Assembly: GCA_949288405.1 (NCBI GenBank)
Contig: CASEKM010000039.1
Span: 1-9,245, forward strand
Direction of reading: 5' to 3'
DNA length: 9,245 bases
From: an uncultured bacterium
GTDB lineage: Bacteria; Bacillota; Clostridia; Oscillospirales; Oscillospiraceae
Both the position numbers and the translations under genes were made by a program. The notes beneath the pieces are model-generated. The model made no database searches. It had not been told where the DNA came from and worked only from the letters and a program-made list of their open reading frames with translations. Positions 1-6,267 of this stretch are shown here, in pieces. The number at the start of each line of letters is the position of its first letter. The first letter of the stretch is position 1.

Positions 1-124
1 CCACCAGAACACTCTGGTGCAGTTCAACGACCTGACCCGCGCCCACTGGGCCTACTTCCAGATCATGGAGGCCACCAACGCCCACGACTACACCAAGGCG
101 AACGGAGAGGAGAACTGGCGCTGA
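1..124 (+). CDS. C-terminal end of an SLH-domain (S-layer homology) type protein, 5' partial
   Basis: An open frame enters from the left edge (first full codon at 2) and stops with TGA at 122-124, giving 40 visible residues. The segment FNDLTRAHWAYFQIMEAT resembles the 'D(V/L)xxxHWAYxxIxxA' core of an SLH repeat, the module that anchors clostridial surface proteins to cell-wall polysaccharide. A short charged tail (HDYTKANGEENWR) follows and ends the protein. Only one repeat fragment is visible, so the rest of the protein and its function are unknown. It converges on a second SLH protein gene on the other strand, and a strong hairpin follows 37 bp after the stop. Codon use matches the neighbours. 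The family call rests on the HWAY-type core alone. Confidence 0.65.
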   Translation, partial: HQNTLVQFNDLTRAHWAYFQIMEATNAHDYTKANGEENWR

Positions 125-160
125 GACGCGCAGAAGCTCCGACCCCAGGCAAAACGAAAC

Positions 161-199
161 AGGAGCCCGCTTCCCTTTGGGAGGCGGGCTCCTTGTCTG
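161..199. terminator. Rho-independent-type hairpin between convergent genes, probably bidirectional
   Basis: The ten bases AGGAGCCCGC at 161-170 pair perfectly with GCGGGCTCCT at 184-193. The stem continues inward with TTCCC (171-175) against GGGAG (179-183, one G-T wobble) and closes on a TTT loop at 176-178. On the + strand it is followed by TTGTCTGTCT, a broken T tract. Read on the - strand it is followed by a T-rich GTTTCGTTTT (151-160). It can therefore end the SLH fragment from the left and also stop transcripts that run on from the convergent gene at 386-2269. The stretch 200-385 holds only short weak stems and no gene that I can support. Confidence 0.8.
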
Positions 200-385
200 T
201 CTGGCCGCAGGAGGAGGGCTTGACCCTCCGGCCGGCCATGAGCTGCTGTGGGTTTGTCTATTTACTGCGGTCTAAGGTCTTCCGGACGCTTGCGGTCTGA
301 AACAGGTCAAAGCCCGGAGGCTGGGGACACGCCCCCTTCGCCCGGTTTTTGATCCCGGGTCAGAAGCAAGGACTGGTCCTGCCCT

Positions 386-2269
386 TTATTGGGGCTCCGC
401 CACAATGATCCGGATCCTTCCGCCGGCGGAGTGGCTGAGGTCGTCGTACCAGCCCGTCAGGTCGTAGTCCTGGGCGTTGATCTGGGACAGATCGGTGAGG
501 TAGTAGGCGCGGCTGCTCCGGTCCCGCAGCAGGACCTGGACCTCCTCAGAGATGTCGTACTCCCGGCCGTCCCCCATGGCGGTCAGGCCGGTGAGACTGT
601 CCAGCTCCACCGACTTGAGCTGCTTCATGGATTTCACCTGGCCGTCCTCGTCATAGCCCAGCGCGATGCCGCCGGTCTTGACGCTGTACTTCCGGCCGCT
701 GTTGAGGGTGTAGGTCTCGCCGTCCTGGACATAGGTGTAGGTCATGGAGATATTCTGGATGGAGCCGGTGCCGGTGGTGGAGTTGTCCTCGATGCCGCTG
801 AGGTAGACGTAGTCCGCCGTGTCGCCGGTGACCTCCTCCAGGATCAGGCGGTCGATGTCCCCGGCGCTGTCCAGGGTGTAGTAGACCACGTCCCCCTCTC
901 TCAGGGTCTCACCAGCCAGGCGGGAGGGGTAGATGCGGGCGTAGCCCCCCTCGCCGTCGGTGTCCAGGATCTCCACACCGGCGGCAAAGTCATAGTCCCC
1001 CAGGGAGCTGCCGTCCTTGCTCACCGCGCCGGACAGCCGCCGGTGCTGCATGCTCTTGACGGTAGTGCCAGAGCCGTCCACGGTGACGGCCACCAGGCGG
1101 CCCTCCCCATAGGGGCCCGCATCGGTGTAGAAGGTGCGCACCACCCCGTCGGTACAGGCCACCTGGGTCTCGCTCTGGACCGAGGAGGTGCCCGTGCTGC
1201 TGGTGGAGGAGCTGGAGGCCCCCTTCTGGCTGGACAGGACCACGCCGTAGTACACGGTCTGCACGCTTCCGGCGGAGACCACGTCCACCACCTCGCCGTT
1301 CATGCCCAGCAGCAGGGTCACCACGTCGCCGGGGGCGAACTGGCCCTGGCTGGAGCACTTGTAGATGGCGTCGGAGGTGCCCAGCTCATACTCGCTGCCC
1401 GCCACGGTGACGGAGGTGGGGGCGGCGGAGCTGGGGGAAATTGCGGTGAGGGTGCCGCTCACCCGGTCGCTGTACACCCAGACGGTGCGCATGTTGGCGT
1501 TGTAGTAGTACACGTCGTACTGTTGCACCGCCGACAGGCTGGAGGCCGCCCCGTTGCGGTAGATGGTGGCACCGGAGGCGGAGAAGGGCAGGGACAGGCT
1601 CTTGTTGGCCTGGGCGATGTAGGGGCCCTTGGTGTCGGCGGTGATGAGGGTGGAGTAGTCCACCTCTCCGTTGGTGACGGTGTAGCCCAGGGTGGTGCCG
1701 TACACCGATCCGTCGCTGCCGTCGCTCACCAGCAGGTTATAAAAGAGCATCACGCAGTCCTGCCGGGTGAGGGTCTGCCCCTGGGCGGCGCTCAGGTCGT
1801 CCCGCAGGCCCACCGAGGCGGCCTTGGTGAGCTGGGCGGAGGGGTAGGCGCCCGCCAGGGAGCTGGAGTCATAGCCCAGCAGCTTCAGCAGGGCGGTGCA
1901 GGCCTCCTCCAGGGTAATCTGGCTGTCCGGGCGGAAGGTTCCGTCCACATAGCCGCTCATCCACCCCTGCTCCACCGCCAGCTGGATGTACTGGCTGGCC
2001 CAGTGGTCGCTCTTCACATCCTTAAACAGGGAGACGCCGCTCCCCGTCCCCACCGTGTCCTTGTAGGGGGAGGCCGCCGTCATCATGGTGACGAACTCCG
2101 CCCGGGTCACCGGGGAGGTGAGATTTAAGTCCCCGGAGCTGTCCCCGGCAATGATCCCCAGGGCCTGCATGGCCTCCACCGCCGTGGCGGAGCTGACCGC
2201 CCCCGCCGGCATCACCAGAGACACAGACAGAGCCGCCGCCAGCAGGGCGGAGGTGATCGGTCGTTTCAT
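386..2269 (-). CDS. Secreted SLH-domain surface protein with repeated beta-rich modules
   Basis: A 627-residue exported protein predicted to sit on the cell surface. The N-terminus (MKRPITSALLAAALSVSLV, then PAGAVSSA) is a classical signal peptide, with cleavage expected near residue 24-26. SLH-type repeats follow: a partial first one at about 28-65 (ALGIIAGD, then LTSPVTRAEFVTMM), a clear second at about 82-133 (FKDVKSDHWASQYI, then GYVDGTFRPDSQITLEEA) and a degenerate third at about 142-180. These normally bind pyruvylated secondary wall polymer. From about 270 to the end come several similar beta-rich stretches ending in a 'GDVV...GEVxxV' pattern (for example 314-331 and 459-476), with a Ser/Thr-rich linker at 349-366. 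The role of that region is unknown. I chose the ATG at 2269 rather than one 87 bp upstream because it has GAAAGGA nine bases before it and opens the signal peptide; the longer frame would read through repeat DNA. Confidence 0.88.
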   Translation of the reverse strand: MKRPITSALLAAALSVSLVMPAGAVSSATAVEAMQALGIIAGDSSGDLNLTSPVTRAEFVTMMTAASPYKDTVGTGSGVSLFKDVKSDHWASQYIQLAVEQGWMSGYVDGTFRPDSQITLEEACTALLKLLGYDSSSLAGAYPSAQLTKAASVGLRDDLSAAQGQTLTRQDCVMLFYNLLVSDGSDGSVYGTTLGYTVTNGEVDYSTLITADTKGPYIAQANKSLSLPFSASGATIYRNGAASSLSAVQQYDVYYYNANMRTVWVYSDRVSGTLTAISPSSAAPTSVTVAGSEYELGTSDAIYKCSSQGQFAPGDVVTLLLGMNGEVVDVVSAGSVQTVYYGVVLSSQKGASSSSTSSTGTSSVQSETQVACTDGVVRTFYTDAGPYGEGRLVAVTVDGSGTTVKSMQHRRLSGAVSKDGSSLGDYDFAAGVEILDTDGEGGYARIYPSRLAGETLREGDVVYYTLDSAGDIDRLILEEVTGDTADYVYLSGIEDNSTTGTGSIQNISMTYTYVQDGETYTLNSGRKYSVKTGGIALGYDEDGQVKSMKQLKSVELDSLTGLTAMGDGREYDISEEVQVLLRDRSSRAYYLTDLSQINAQDYDLTGWYDDLSHSAGGRIRIIVAEPQ

Positions 2270-2278
2270 AATACAACA

Positions 2279-2285
2279 TCCTTTC
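2279..2285 (-). promoter_or_regulatory. Ribosome binding site deciding the SLH protein start
   Basis: Read on the - strand, GAAAGGA lies nine bases before the ATG at 2269. It places the start after the heptad-repeat region rather than at the in-frame ATG at 2356, which has no comparable site and would put a charged extension before the signal peptide. Confidence 0.7.
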
Positions 2286-2290
2286 TTGTG

Positions 2291-2401
2291 AGAGTGAAGA
2301 GTTGAGAGTTGAGAGTGAAGATATGGCGTCCGGCGCAACCGGAGTTTTTTAATCATTCACCTAGGGCGAATTCCTTATCTCCACTCTTCACTCTTCACTT
2401 T
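2291..2401. repeat. Heptanucleotide tandem repeats arranged as inverted arms around a short core
   Basis: The left arm on the + strand reads as four 7-mers, AGAGTGA, AGAGTTG, AGAGTTG, AGAGTGA (2291-2318), followed by AGATATGG (2319-2326). The right arm on the - strand reads AAAGTGA, AGAGTGA, AGAGTGG (2401-2381), followed by AGATAAGG (2380-2373). The arms thus face each other as terminal inverted repeats of about 29-36 bp, and even the non-heptad edge (AGATAnGG) is shared. The core of about 46 bp contains an inverted repeat around CTAG (ATTCAC, then GGCGAAT) and a small hairpin. It fills the gap between the permease stop and the SLH gene. It could be a small non-autonomous mobile element, a REP-like palindrome, or heptad repeats comparable in style to the short tandem repeats known from cyanobacteria. 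In RNA the arms would form a long imperfect stem. Confidence 0.65.
2329..2350 (+). terminator. Small terminator-like hairpin inside the repeat element
   Basis: TCCGG (2329-2333) pairs with CCGGA (2339-2343) around the loop CGCAA and is followed by G and six T residues (2345-2350). By form this is a short intrinsic terminator on the + strand, but no + strand gene runs into it. It may simply be part of the inverted-repeat element, or it may limit antisense transcription. On the - strand it lacks a T tract, so it does not explain termination of the exporter operon. Confidence 0.3.
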
Positions 2402-2412
2402 CCGCTCTGAAT

Positions 2413-3603
2413 TTAATCGTAGTGCAGCGCGTCGATGGGATTCAATCTGGCCGCCTTTTTGGCGGGCAGGTAGCCGAAGAGGATGCCGATGCCCACCGAG
2501 ATGCCGAAGGCCAGGGCCACGGCGGCCAGAGTGGGGGAGACGGTCAGGCTCTCTCCCATGACCCGCTCCACCACCTGAGTGGCCGCCATGGAGAGTCCCT
2601 TGCCCAGCAGAATGCCGATGACGCCCCCCAGGGCGGAGGTGGCCGCCGCCTCGATGACGAACTGCTGCATGATGTACCGCTCCTTGGCCCCCAGGGACTT
2701 TCGGACGCCGATCTCCCGGGTGCGCTCGGTGACGGACACCAGCATGATGTTCATAATGCCGATGCCGCCCACCACCAGGGAGATGGCGGCGATGCCCGCC
2801 AGCACCCCCACCAGCACGTTTACCATGCTGGTCATGGTGTCCAGGATCTCCGACATGCTGGTGACGGTGTAGTAGTCCTCGCTGGCAAAGACGGCGTACA
2901 GGGCGGACTCCAGGGCGGCCACGCTCTCGTCGATGTAGTCCTCGTCCTTCATGGTGACGGTATAGGTGCTGGTCTCGCCGGTGATGCGCTCGGCGGTGGT
3001 GTAGGGCAGGTACAGGCAGTCGTCGCTGCCCCCCTCCTCCAGGGTGTCCCCCTGCTGGGCCAGCACGCCCACCACCTTCAGGCTCTGTCCCCCCACCCGG
3101 AGGGACTGGCCCACGGCGTTTCCGCCGAAGTAGGCCTGGTTCAGATAGGCCCCGATGACGCACACCTTGGTCCTGCCGGCCATGTCGCTGTACTGGAGCC
3201 CCCGGCCCTGGACCACGGATACCCCGGCGATGTCAAAGTAGTCCTCGCTCACGCCGGTGGAGGAGGTGGTGCTCACCGTCTCAGAACCGATCTTCACATA
3301 GCCGGCCATGGTCACCGTGGGGGAGCACAGGTCCAGGTACTGGCTGTTCTCCTCCACGATCTCGTACATACCGTCCACATCCAGGGTGCGGGTGGAGCCC
3401 CGGGACATGACGTTGACGGTGAGGGTGTTGGTCCCCATGTCGGAGAAGCTGTCGGTGATGTACCCCTCCAGGCCGTTGCCCAGGCCCACGATGACGATGA
3501 CCGCCGCCACGCCGATGATGATGCCCAGCATGGTCAACAGGGTGCGCACCTTGCTGGAGATGATGTTCTTCAGGGCCAGCTCCAGGGATTCCAGGATACT
3601 CAT
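2413..3603 (-). CDS. MacB/YknZ-type ABC transporter permease
   Basis: A 396-residue membrane subunit of a type VII (MacB-like) ABC system. Such proteins couple cytoplasmic ATP hydrolysis to movements of an extracellular domain, driving export or extrusion, instead of forming a classic transport channel. Visible layout: a cytoplasmic N-terminal helix (SILESLELALKNIISSKVRT), TM1 at about 21-43 (LLTMLGIIIGVAAVIVIVGL), a MacB-PCD-type extracytoplasmic domain at about 45-255, then TM2 at about 263-289, TM3 at about 316-338 and TM4 at about 358-380. The loop after TM2 carries the family's coupling signature VTERTREIGVRKSLGA (291-306), which contacts the ATPase. The protein ends in ARLNPIDALHYD, the usual FtsX/MacB-like tail. 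Start and ATPase stop overlap as ATGA (3600-3603), which implies translational coupling. Length is typical. The substrate cannot be read from the sequence. Confidence 0.93.
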   Translation of the reverse strand: MSILESLELALKNIISSKVRTLLTMLGIIIGVAAVIVIVGLGNGLEGYITDSFSDMGTNTLTVNVMSRGSTRTLDVDGMYEIVEENSQYLDLCSPTVTMAGYVKIGSETVSTTSSTGVSEDYFDIAGVSVVQGRGLQYSDMAGRTKVCVIGAYLNQAYFGGNAVGQSLRVGGQSLKVVGVLAQQGDTLEEGGSDDCLYLPYTTAERITGETSTYTVTMKDEDYIDESVAALESALYAVFASEDYYTVTSMSEILDTMTSMVNVLVGVLAGIAAISLVVGGIGIMNIMLVSVTERTREIGVRKSLGAKERYIMQQFVIEAAATSALGGVIGILLGKGLSMAATQVVERVMGESLTVSPTLAAVALAFGISVGIGILFGYLPAKKAARLNPIDALHYD

Positions 3604-4337
3604 GAGACCGCCCCCTCTCCGGTGCGCCGGGGCAGCACCACCGCCTCCGGGGCGTCGGCGGGGCCGTCGTACACCACCCGCCCGTCCTCCAGACGGATGA
3701 TCCGCTGGGCCTGGACGGCGATGGAGTTGTCGTGGGTGATGAGCACCACCGTGTTCCCCTGCCGGTGGATGTCCTGGAGCATGCCCAGCACCTCCCGGCC
3801 GGTGCGGGAGTCCAGGGCGCCGGTGGGCTCGTCGGCCAGGATCACCGAGGGCCTGCCCACCAGGGCCCGGGCGATGGACACCCGCTGCTGCTGGCCGCCG
3901 GAGAGCTCCATGGGCCTGTGCCGCCACTTGTCCCCCAGGCCCACCTGCTCCAGGGCGGTCCTGGCCCGGGCCCGGCGCTCCCCCTTGGGGACGCCGGCGT
4001 ACATGAGGGGCACCTCCACGTTCTCCACCAGGTTCAGCTTGGGCAGCAGGTTGTACTGCTGAAAGATGAAGCCCAGCATCTCGTTGCGGATCTCCGCCAG
4101 CTGGTTCTTGTTCATCTGCCCCACGTCCCGGCCGTCCAGGAGGTAGGTGCCCTCCGAGGGCACGTCCAGACAGCCGATGATGTTCATGCAGGTGGACTTG
4201 CCCGACCCGGAGGAGCCCACGATGGCCACGAACTCCCCCTTGAAGATCCGAAAGGAGATGTGGTCGGCGGCCTTTACGATGGTGTCTCCCATGTGGTAAT
4301 ACTTGCACACCTGCCGGAATTCAATGAGCGCGTTCAT
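3600..4337 (-). CDS. ABC transporter ATPase, MacB/LolD/YknY type
   Basis: A 245-residue nucleotide-binding subunit that powers the permease encoded next to it. All motifs are intact: Walker A GSSGSGKST (41-49), Q-loop FQQYNLLP (92-99), the signature LSGGQQQR (145-152), Walker B VILADE (165-170) with catalytic Glu170, the D-loop GALD (173-176) and the switch His202 in LITHDNS. The insertion 'GCLDVPSEGTYLLDG' after Walker A and the 'NIIGCLD' context are typical of the LolD/MacB subfamily. The last 20 or so residues (after VVYDG) are a loose tail rich in Ala, Pro and Val that is not part of the fold. The gene starts 12 bp after the adaptor stop with a G-run Shine-Dalgarno (AGGGGGGA), and its stop overlaps the permease start, so the three genes form one operon. 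Confidence 0.95.
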   Translation of the reverse strand: MNALIEFRQVCKYYHMGDTIVKAADHISFRIFKGEFVAIVGSSGSGKSTCMNIIGCLDVPSEGTYLLDGRDVGQMNKNQLAEIRNEMLGFIFQQYNLLPKLNLVENVEVPLMYAGVPKGERRARARTALEQVGLGDKWRHRPMELSGGQQQRVSIARALVGRPSVILADEPTGALDSRTGREVLGMLQDIHRQGNTVVLITHDNSIAVQAQRIIRLEDGRVVYDGPADAPEAVVLPRRTGEGAVS

Positions 4338-4349
4338 AGCCGTCCCCCC

Positions 4350-6086
4350 TTAGAAGCCGGGACCGCCGCTGGGCATTCCACCGCCCATGCCGCCGCTGGG
4401 CATGCCGCTGGGCATCCCACCGCCCATGCCGCCCATGCCGCCGGGCATCTCGCCCATCATGCCAAAGGCATTCTCTCCGGAACTGCTGGTGGGAATGTAG
4501 ACCACCGTGTCCCCCTCCTGCAGGCCGGAGACGATCTCAATGTAGCTGTCCCCAATGACGCCGGTGGTGACCTCAACGGAGTAGTAGTCCTCCCCGTCCT
4601 CGGTGGTGGCCTCCACCAGGGTGCCGTTGGCGGCGCTGGGGGAGCCGGCGGTGACCAGCACCGTGTTCCCCCGGTTCAGGGCGGCGGAGGGGATGGCCAG
4701 CACGTCCTGGGCGGCGGCCAATTCAATGGTGGCGTCCACGCTCATGCCGGGGAGCAGGCCGTCGGTGTCGTCGATGCGGATGGTCACCGGGTAGGTGGTG
4801 GCGCTGCCGCTGGAGGTGCCCGCCACGCTCACCTTGGTGACGGTGCCGGTGTAGGTGCGGTCCTCCACCGCGTCCGCCGTGATGGTGACGGTCTGGCCCA
4901 CGGCGATGTCAGAGATGTCCAGCTCGTCCACGCTGAGGGTCATGGTGAGATAGCTCAGGTCGTAGATGGAGCACAGCACCTGGTTGGCCTCGCTGGTCTC
5001 GCCGGCGTTGTAGTTCTTGTCCACGATGGTGCCGGTGATGGGGGCGGTGACGGTGTAGTCCTCCAGCTGCTCGGTCTGCTTCTCATAGGAGATTTGGGCG
5101 TTGCGTAAACTGTCCTGGGCGCTCTGCACCTGGTCGTCCAGGTCGTCGCTGGTGAGAACGACCAGGGCCTGGTTTTTGGACACCTGCTGCCCCTCGGACA
5201 CCTGAATGGAGGCCACGGTGCCCGACACCTGGGCGGTGACCGTCTCCTCCGCCTTGTATGTAAAGGTGCCGCTGCCGGTGCTGGTGACCGTGCCCACCGC
5301 CGCGCTGGCGCTCTGCTCGGTGGACAGGCCGCCGGGGTTGGACACGTCGATGGTCACCGAGCGGACGATCACATTGCCGGTGAGCACCGTGTTGTTGCCG
5401 GCGATCTTGGAGATGGAGCCGGTGAGGGTCTCGAAGGTGGAGTCCAGGGTCACCGAGGCGCTCTGTCCCACATAGAAGGAGGCCGCGTCGTCCGCCGGGA
5501 AGGTGACCTCTAGGCTCATGGTCTTGGAGTCCCGGACGGTGGCCACCTGCTGGCCGGCGGACACCTCGTCCCCCGCCTCCACGTCGATGGAGTACACCTG
5601 GCCGGACACCGGGGCGGTGACCGTCAGATCCTCCAGGCTCTCCATGGTGTTCTGATAGCTGCGCTCCGACTGGTTCAGGGAGATCTGGGCCTGCTCCAGG
5701 GAGCTGGCCGCGTCAGAGGAGTCGATGGTGTACAGCACCGTCCCCTCCTCCACCTGGTCCCCCTCCTCAAAGGCGGCGGTGAGGATGGTCCCCTCCACCA
5801 GGGTGGACACGGAGTAGGAGTCGGCCGCCTCCAGGGTGCCGCTGCCGGTGATGGAGGAGTTCACGTCCATCCGCTCCACCGCCGCGGTGGTGTAGGGGGT
5901 CTCCGCCGCGGGAGCGCCGCCGCCGGGGGCGAGGAGTTTGATCCCCACCCCAACTGCGATCACCAGGGCCGCTCCGGCGACGGCGAATTTTTTCCAGCGG
6001 CGCTTCTTCTTGGGCCCGCCCTCCGGGGCGCCCTGCCCGGAGGATTTGCCCAGGCCCTCCAGCCGCTCTTTGATTGCAAGTTTCAT
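4350..6086 (-). CDS. Membrane-anchored exporter adaptor (HlyD/MacA/YknX-like) with two tandem lipoyl-barrel units
   Basis: A 578-residue membrane-fusion-type adaptor, first gene of the exporter operon. A cytoplasmic basic stretch (PKKKRRWKK, 25-33) precedes one TM anchor (about 34-52), so the bulk lies outside. The body contains the same unit twice: about 92-230 and about 282-423. Each has a half-lipoyl strand set, a short coiled hairpin (about 126-152 and 317-343), the second lipoyl half opening with LEDLTVTAPVSG or LEDYTVTAPITG, and a beta-barrel segment ending in ISKIAG or VSVAG. A membrane-proximal-type domain follows (about 425-535, with GLLPGMSVDATI and VLAIPSAAL). The last 40 residues are Met/Gly/Pro-rich. 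The short hairpins fit a Gram-positive exporter with no TolC partner. I chose the ATG at 6086 because AAAGGA sits nine bases upstream; the 54-codon longer frame would run back over the promoter and operator. Confidence 0.92.
   Translation of the reverse strand: MKLAIKERLEGLGKSSGQGAPEGGPKKKRRWKKFAVAGAALVIAVGVGIKLLAPGGGAPAAETPYTTAAVERMDVNSSITGSGTLEAADSYSVSTLVEGTILTAAFEEGDQVEEGTVLYTIDSSDAASSLEQAQISLNQSERSYQNTMESLEDLTVTAPVSGQVYSIDVEAGDEVSAGQQVATVRDSKTMSLEVTFPADDAASFYVGQSASVTLDSTFETLTGSISKIAGNNTVLTGNVIVRSVTIDVSNPGGLSTEQSASAAVGTVTSTGSGTFTYKAEETVTAQVSGTVASIQVSEGQQVSKNQALVVLTSDDLDDQVQSAQDSLRNAQISYEKQTEQLEDYTVTAPITGTIVDKNYNAGETSEANQVLCSIYDLSYLTMTLSVDELDISDIAVGQTVTITADAVEDRTYTGTVTKVSVAGTSSGSATTYPVTIRIDDTDGLLPGMSVDATIELAAAQDVLAIPSAALNRGNTVLVTAGSPSAANGTLVEATTEDGEDYYSVEVTTGVIGDSYIEIVSGLQEGDTVVYIPTSSSGENAFGMMGEMPGGMGGMGGGMPSGMPSGGMGGGMPSGGPGF
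4353..4475 (-). repeat. Repeat encoding the Met/Gly/Pro-rich adaptor tail
   Basis: Codons 538-578 of the adaptor are built from near-identical units encoding GGM, GGMPSG and GMPSGG. In the + strand text they appear as recurring CCGCCCATGCCG and GCTGGGCAT blocks between about 4360 and 4450. Eight or more Met codons occur in about 40 residues. The tail is low in complexity and probably unfolded. Repeats of this kind change length easily by slippage. A role in binding soft metal ions is possible from the Met content but is not shown by sequence. Confidence 0.7.
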
Positions 6087-6129
6087 GTCCGTCCGTCCTT
6101 TCCACGGGTTTTGTTCTGCTTCCGTGGCT

Positions 6130-6196
6130 ATTGTATGGGAAAAATCCAAACGAAGACGGGGCAAAATCGAAACTTTTTCTAAACAGCCGCCAAAAC
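6130..6196 (-). promoter_or_regulatory. Adaptor-operon promoter with predicted response-regulator operator
   Basis: On the - strand a -10 hexamer TACAAT lies at 6135-6130, about 44 bp before the adaptor ATG. No good -35 is found at 16-18 bp. Exactly 27 bp upstream of the -10 is a direct repeat of two 11-mers, GTTTAGAAAAA and GTTTCGATTTT (6184-6163). A further GTTTTG half-site begins 12 bp beyond it (6196-6191). The paired 11-bp repeat also occurs before the histidine kinase gene with the same 27-bp distance to its -10. An 11-bp tandem repeat just above a weak -35 is the usual target of OmpR-family activators, so I read this as the site where the neighbouring regulator switches on the exporter. 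Regulation is inferred; the repeat and spacing are seen. Confidence 0.65.
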
Positions 6197-6224
6197 TTTC
6201 CTGAAAAGGGGGGCGACAGCGCGC

Positions 6225-6256
6225 AAAAGGGGGGAGCGGATCATCCACTCCCCCCT
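6225..6256 (-). terminator. Rho-independent terminator of the kinase-regulator operon
   Basis: On the - strand, 12 bp after the regulator stop, AGGGGGGAGTGGA (6256-6244) pairs with the complementary 6240-6228 across a three-base loop, with a single mismatch in a 13-bp stem. Four T residues follow (6228-6225). The hairpin separates the two-component genes from the adaptor promoter, so the exporter operon needs its own promoter. Confidence 0.8.
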
Positions 6257-6267
6257 GTGATACTTCG

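Noticed and set aside
266..299. Short direct repeat TGCGGTCT at about 266 and 291
   Set aside because: Only eight bases, two copies, no matching structure; likely chance.
319..352. Possible terminator for the SLH gene in the GC-rich stretch downstream of its stop
   Set aside because: Stems are only four or five base pairs and are not followed by a T tract on the - strand. The hairpin at 161-193 is much stronger.
2270..2356. N-terminal extension of the SLH protein from the ATG at 2356
   Set aside because: It would translate the heptad repeats and place 29 basic residues before a normal signal peptide. The inner ATG has a proper ribosome binding site.
389..4062. Long + strand open frames (389-2128 and 2422-4062) opposite the SLH, permease and ATPase genes
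   Set aside because: They are rich in Gly, His, Val, Ala and Gln with no domains, as expected from the complement of GC-rich codons. The opposite strand encodes proteins with clear motifs.
6087..6248. N-terminal extension of the adaptor from the ATG at 6248
   Set aside because: It would cover the regulator terminator, the operator and the -10. The ATG at 6086 has AAAGGA at good spacing.
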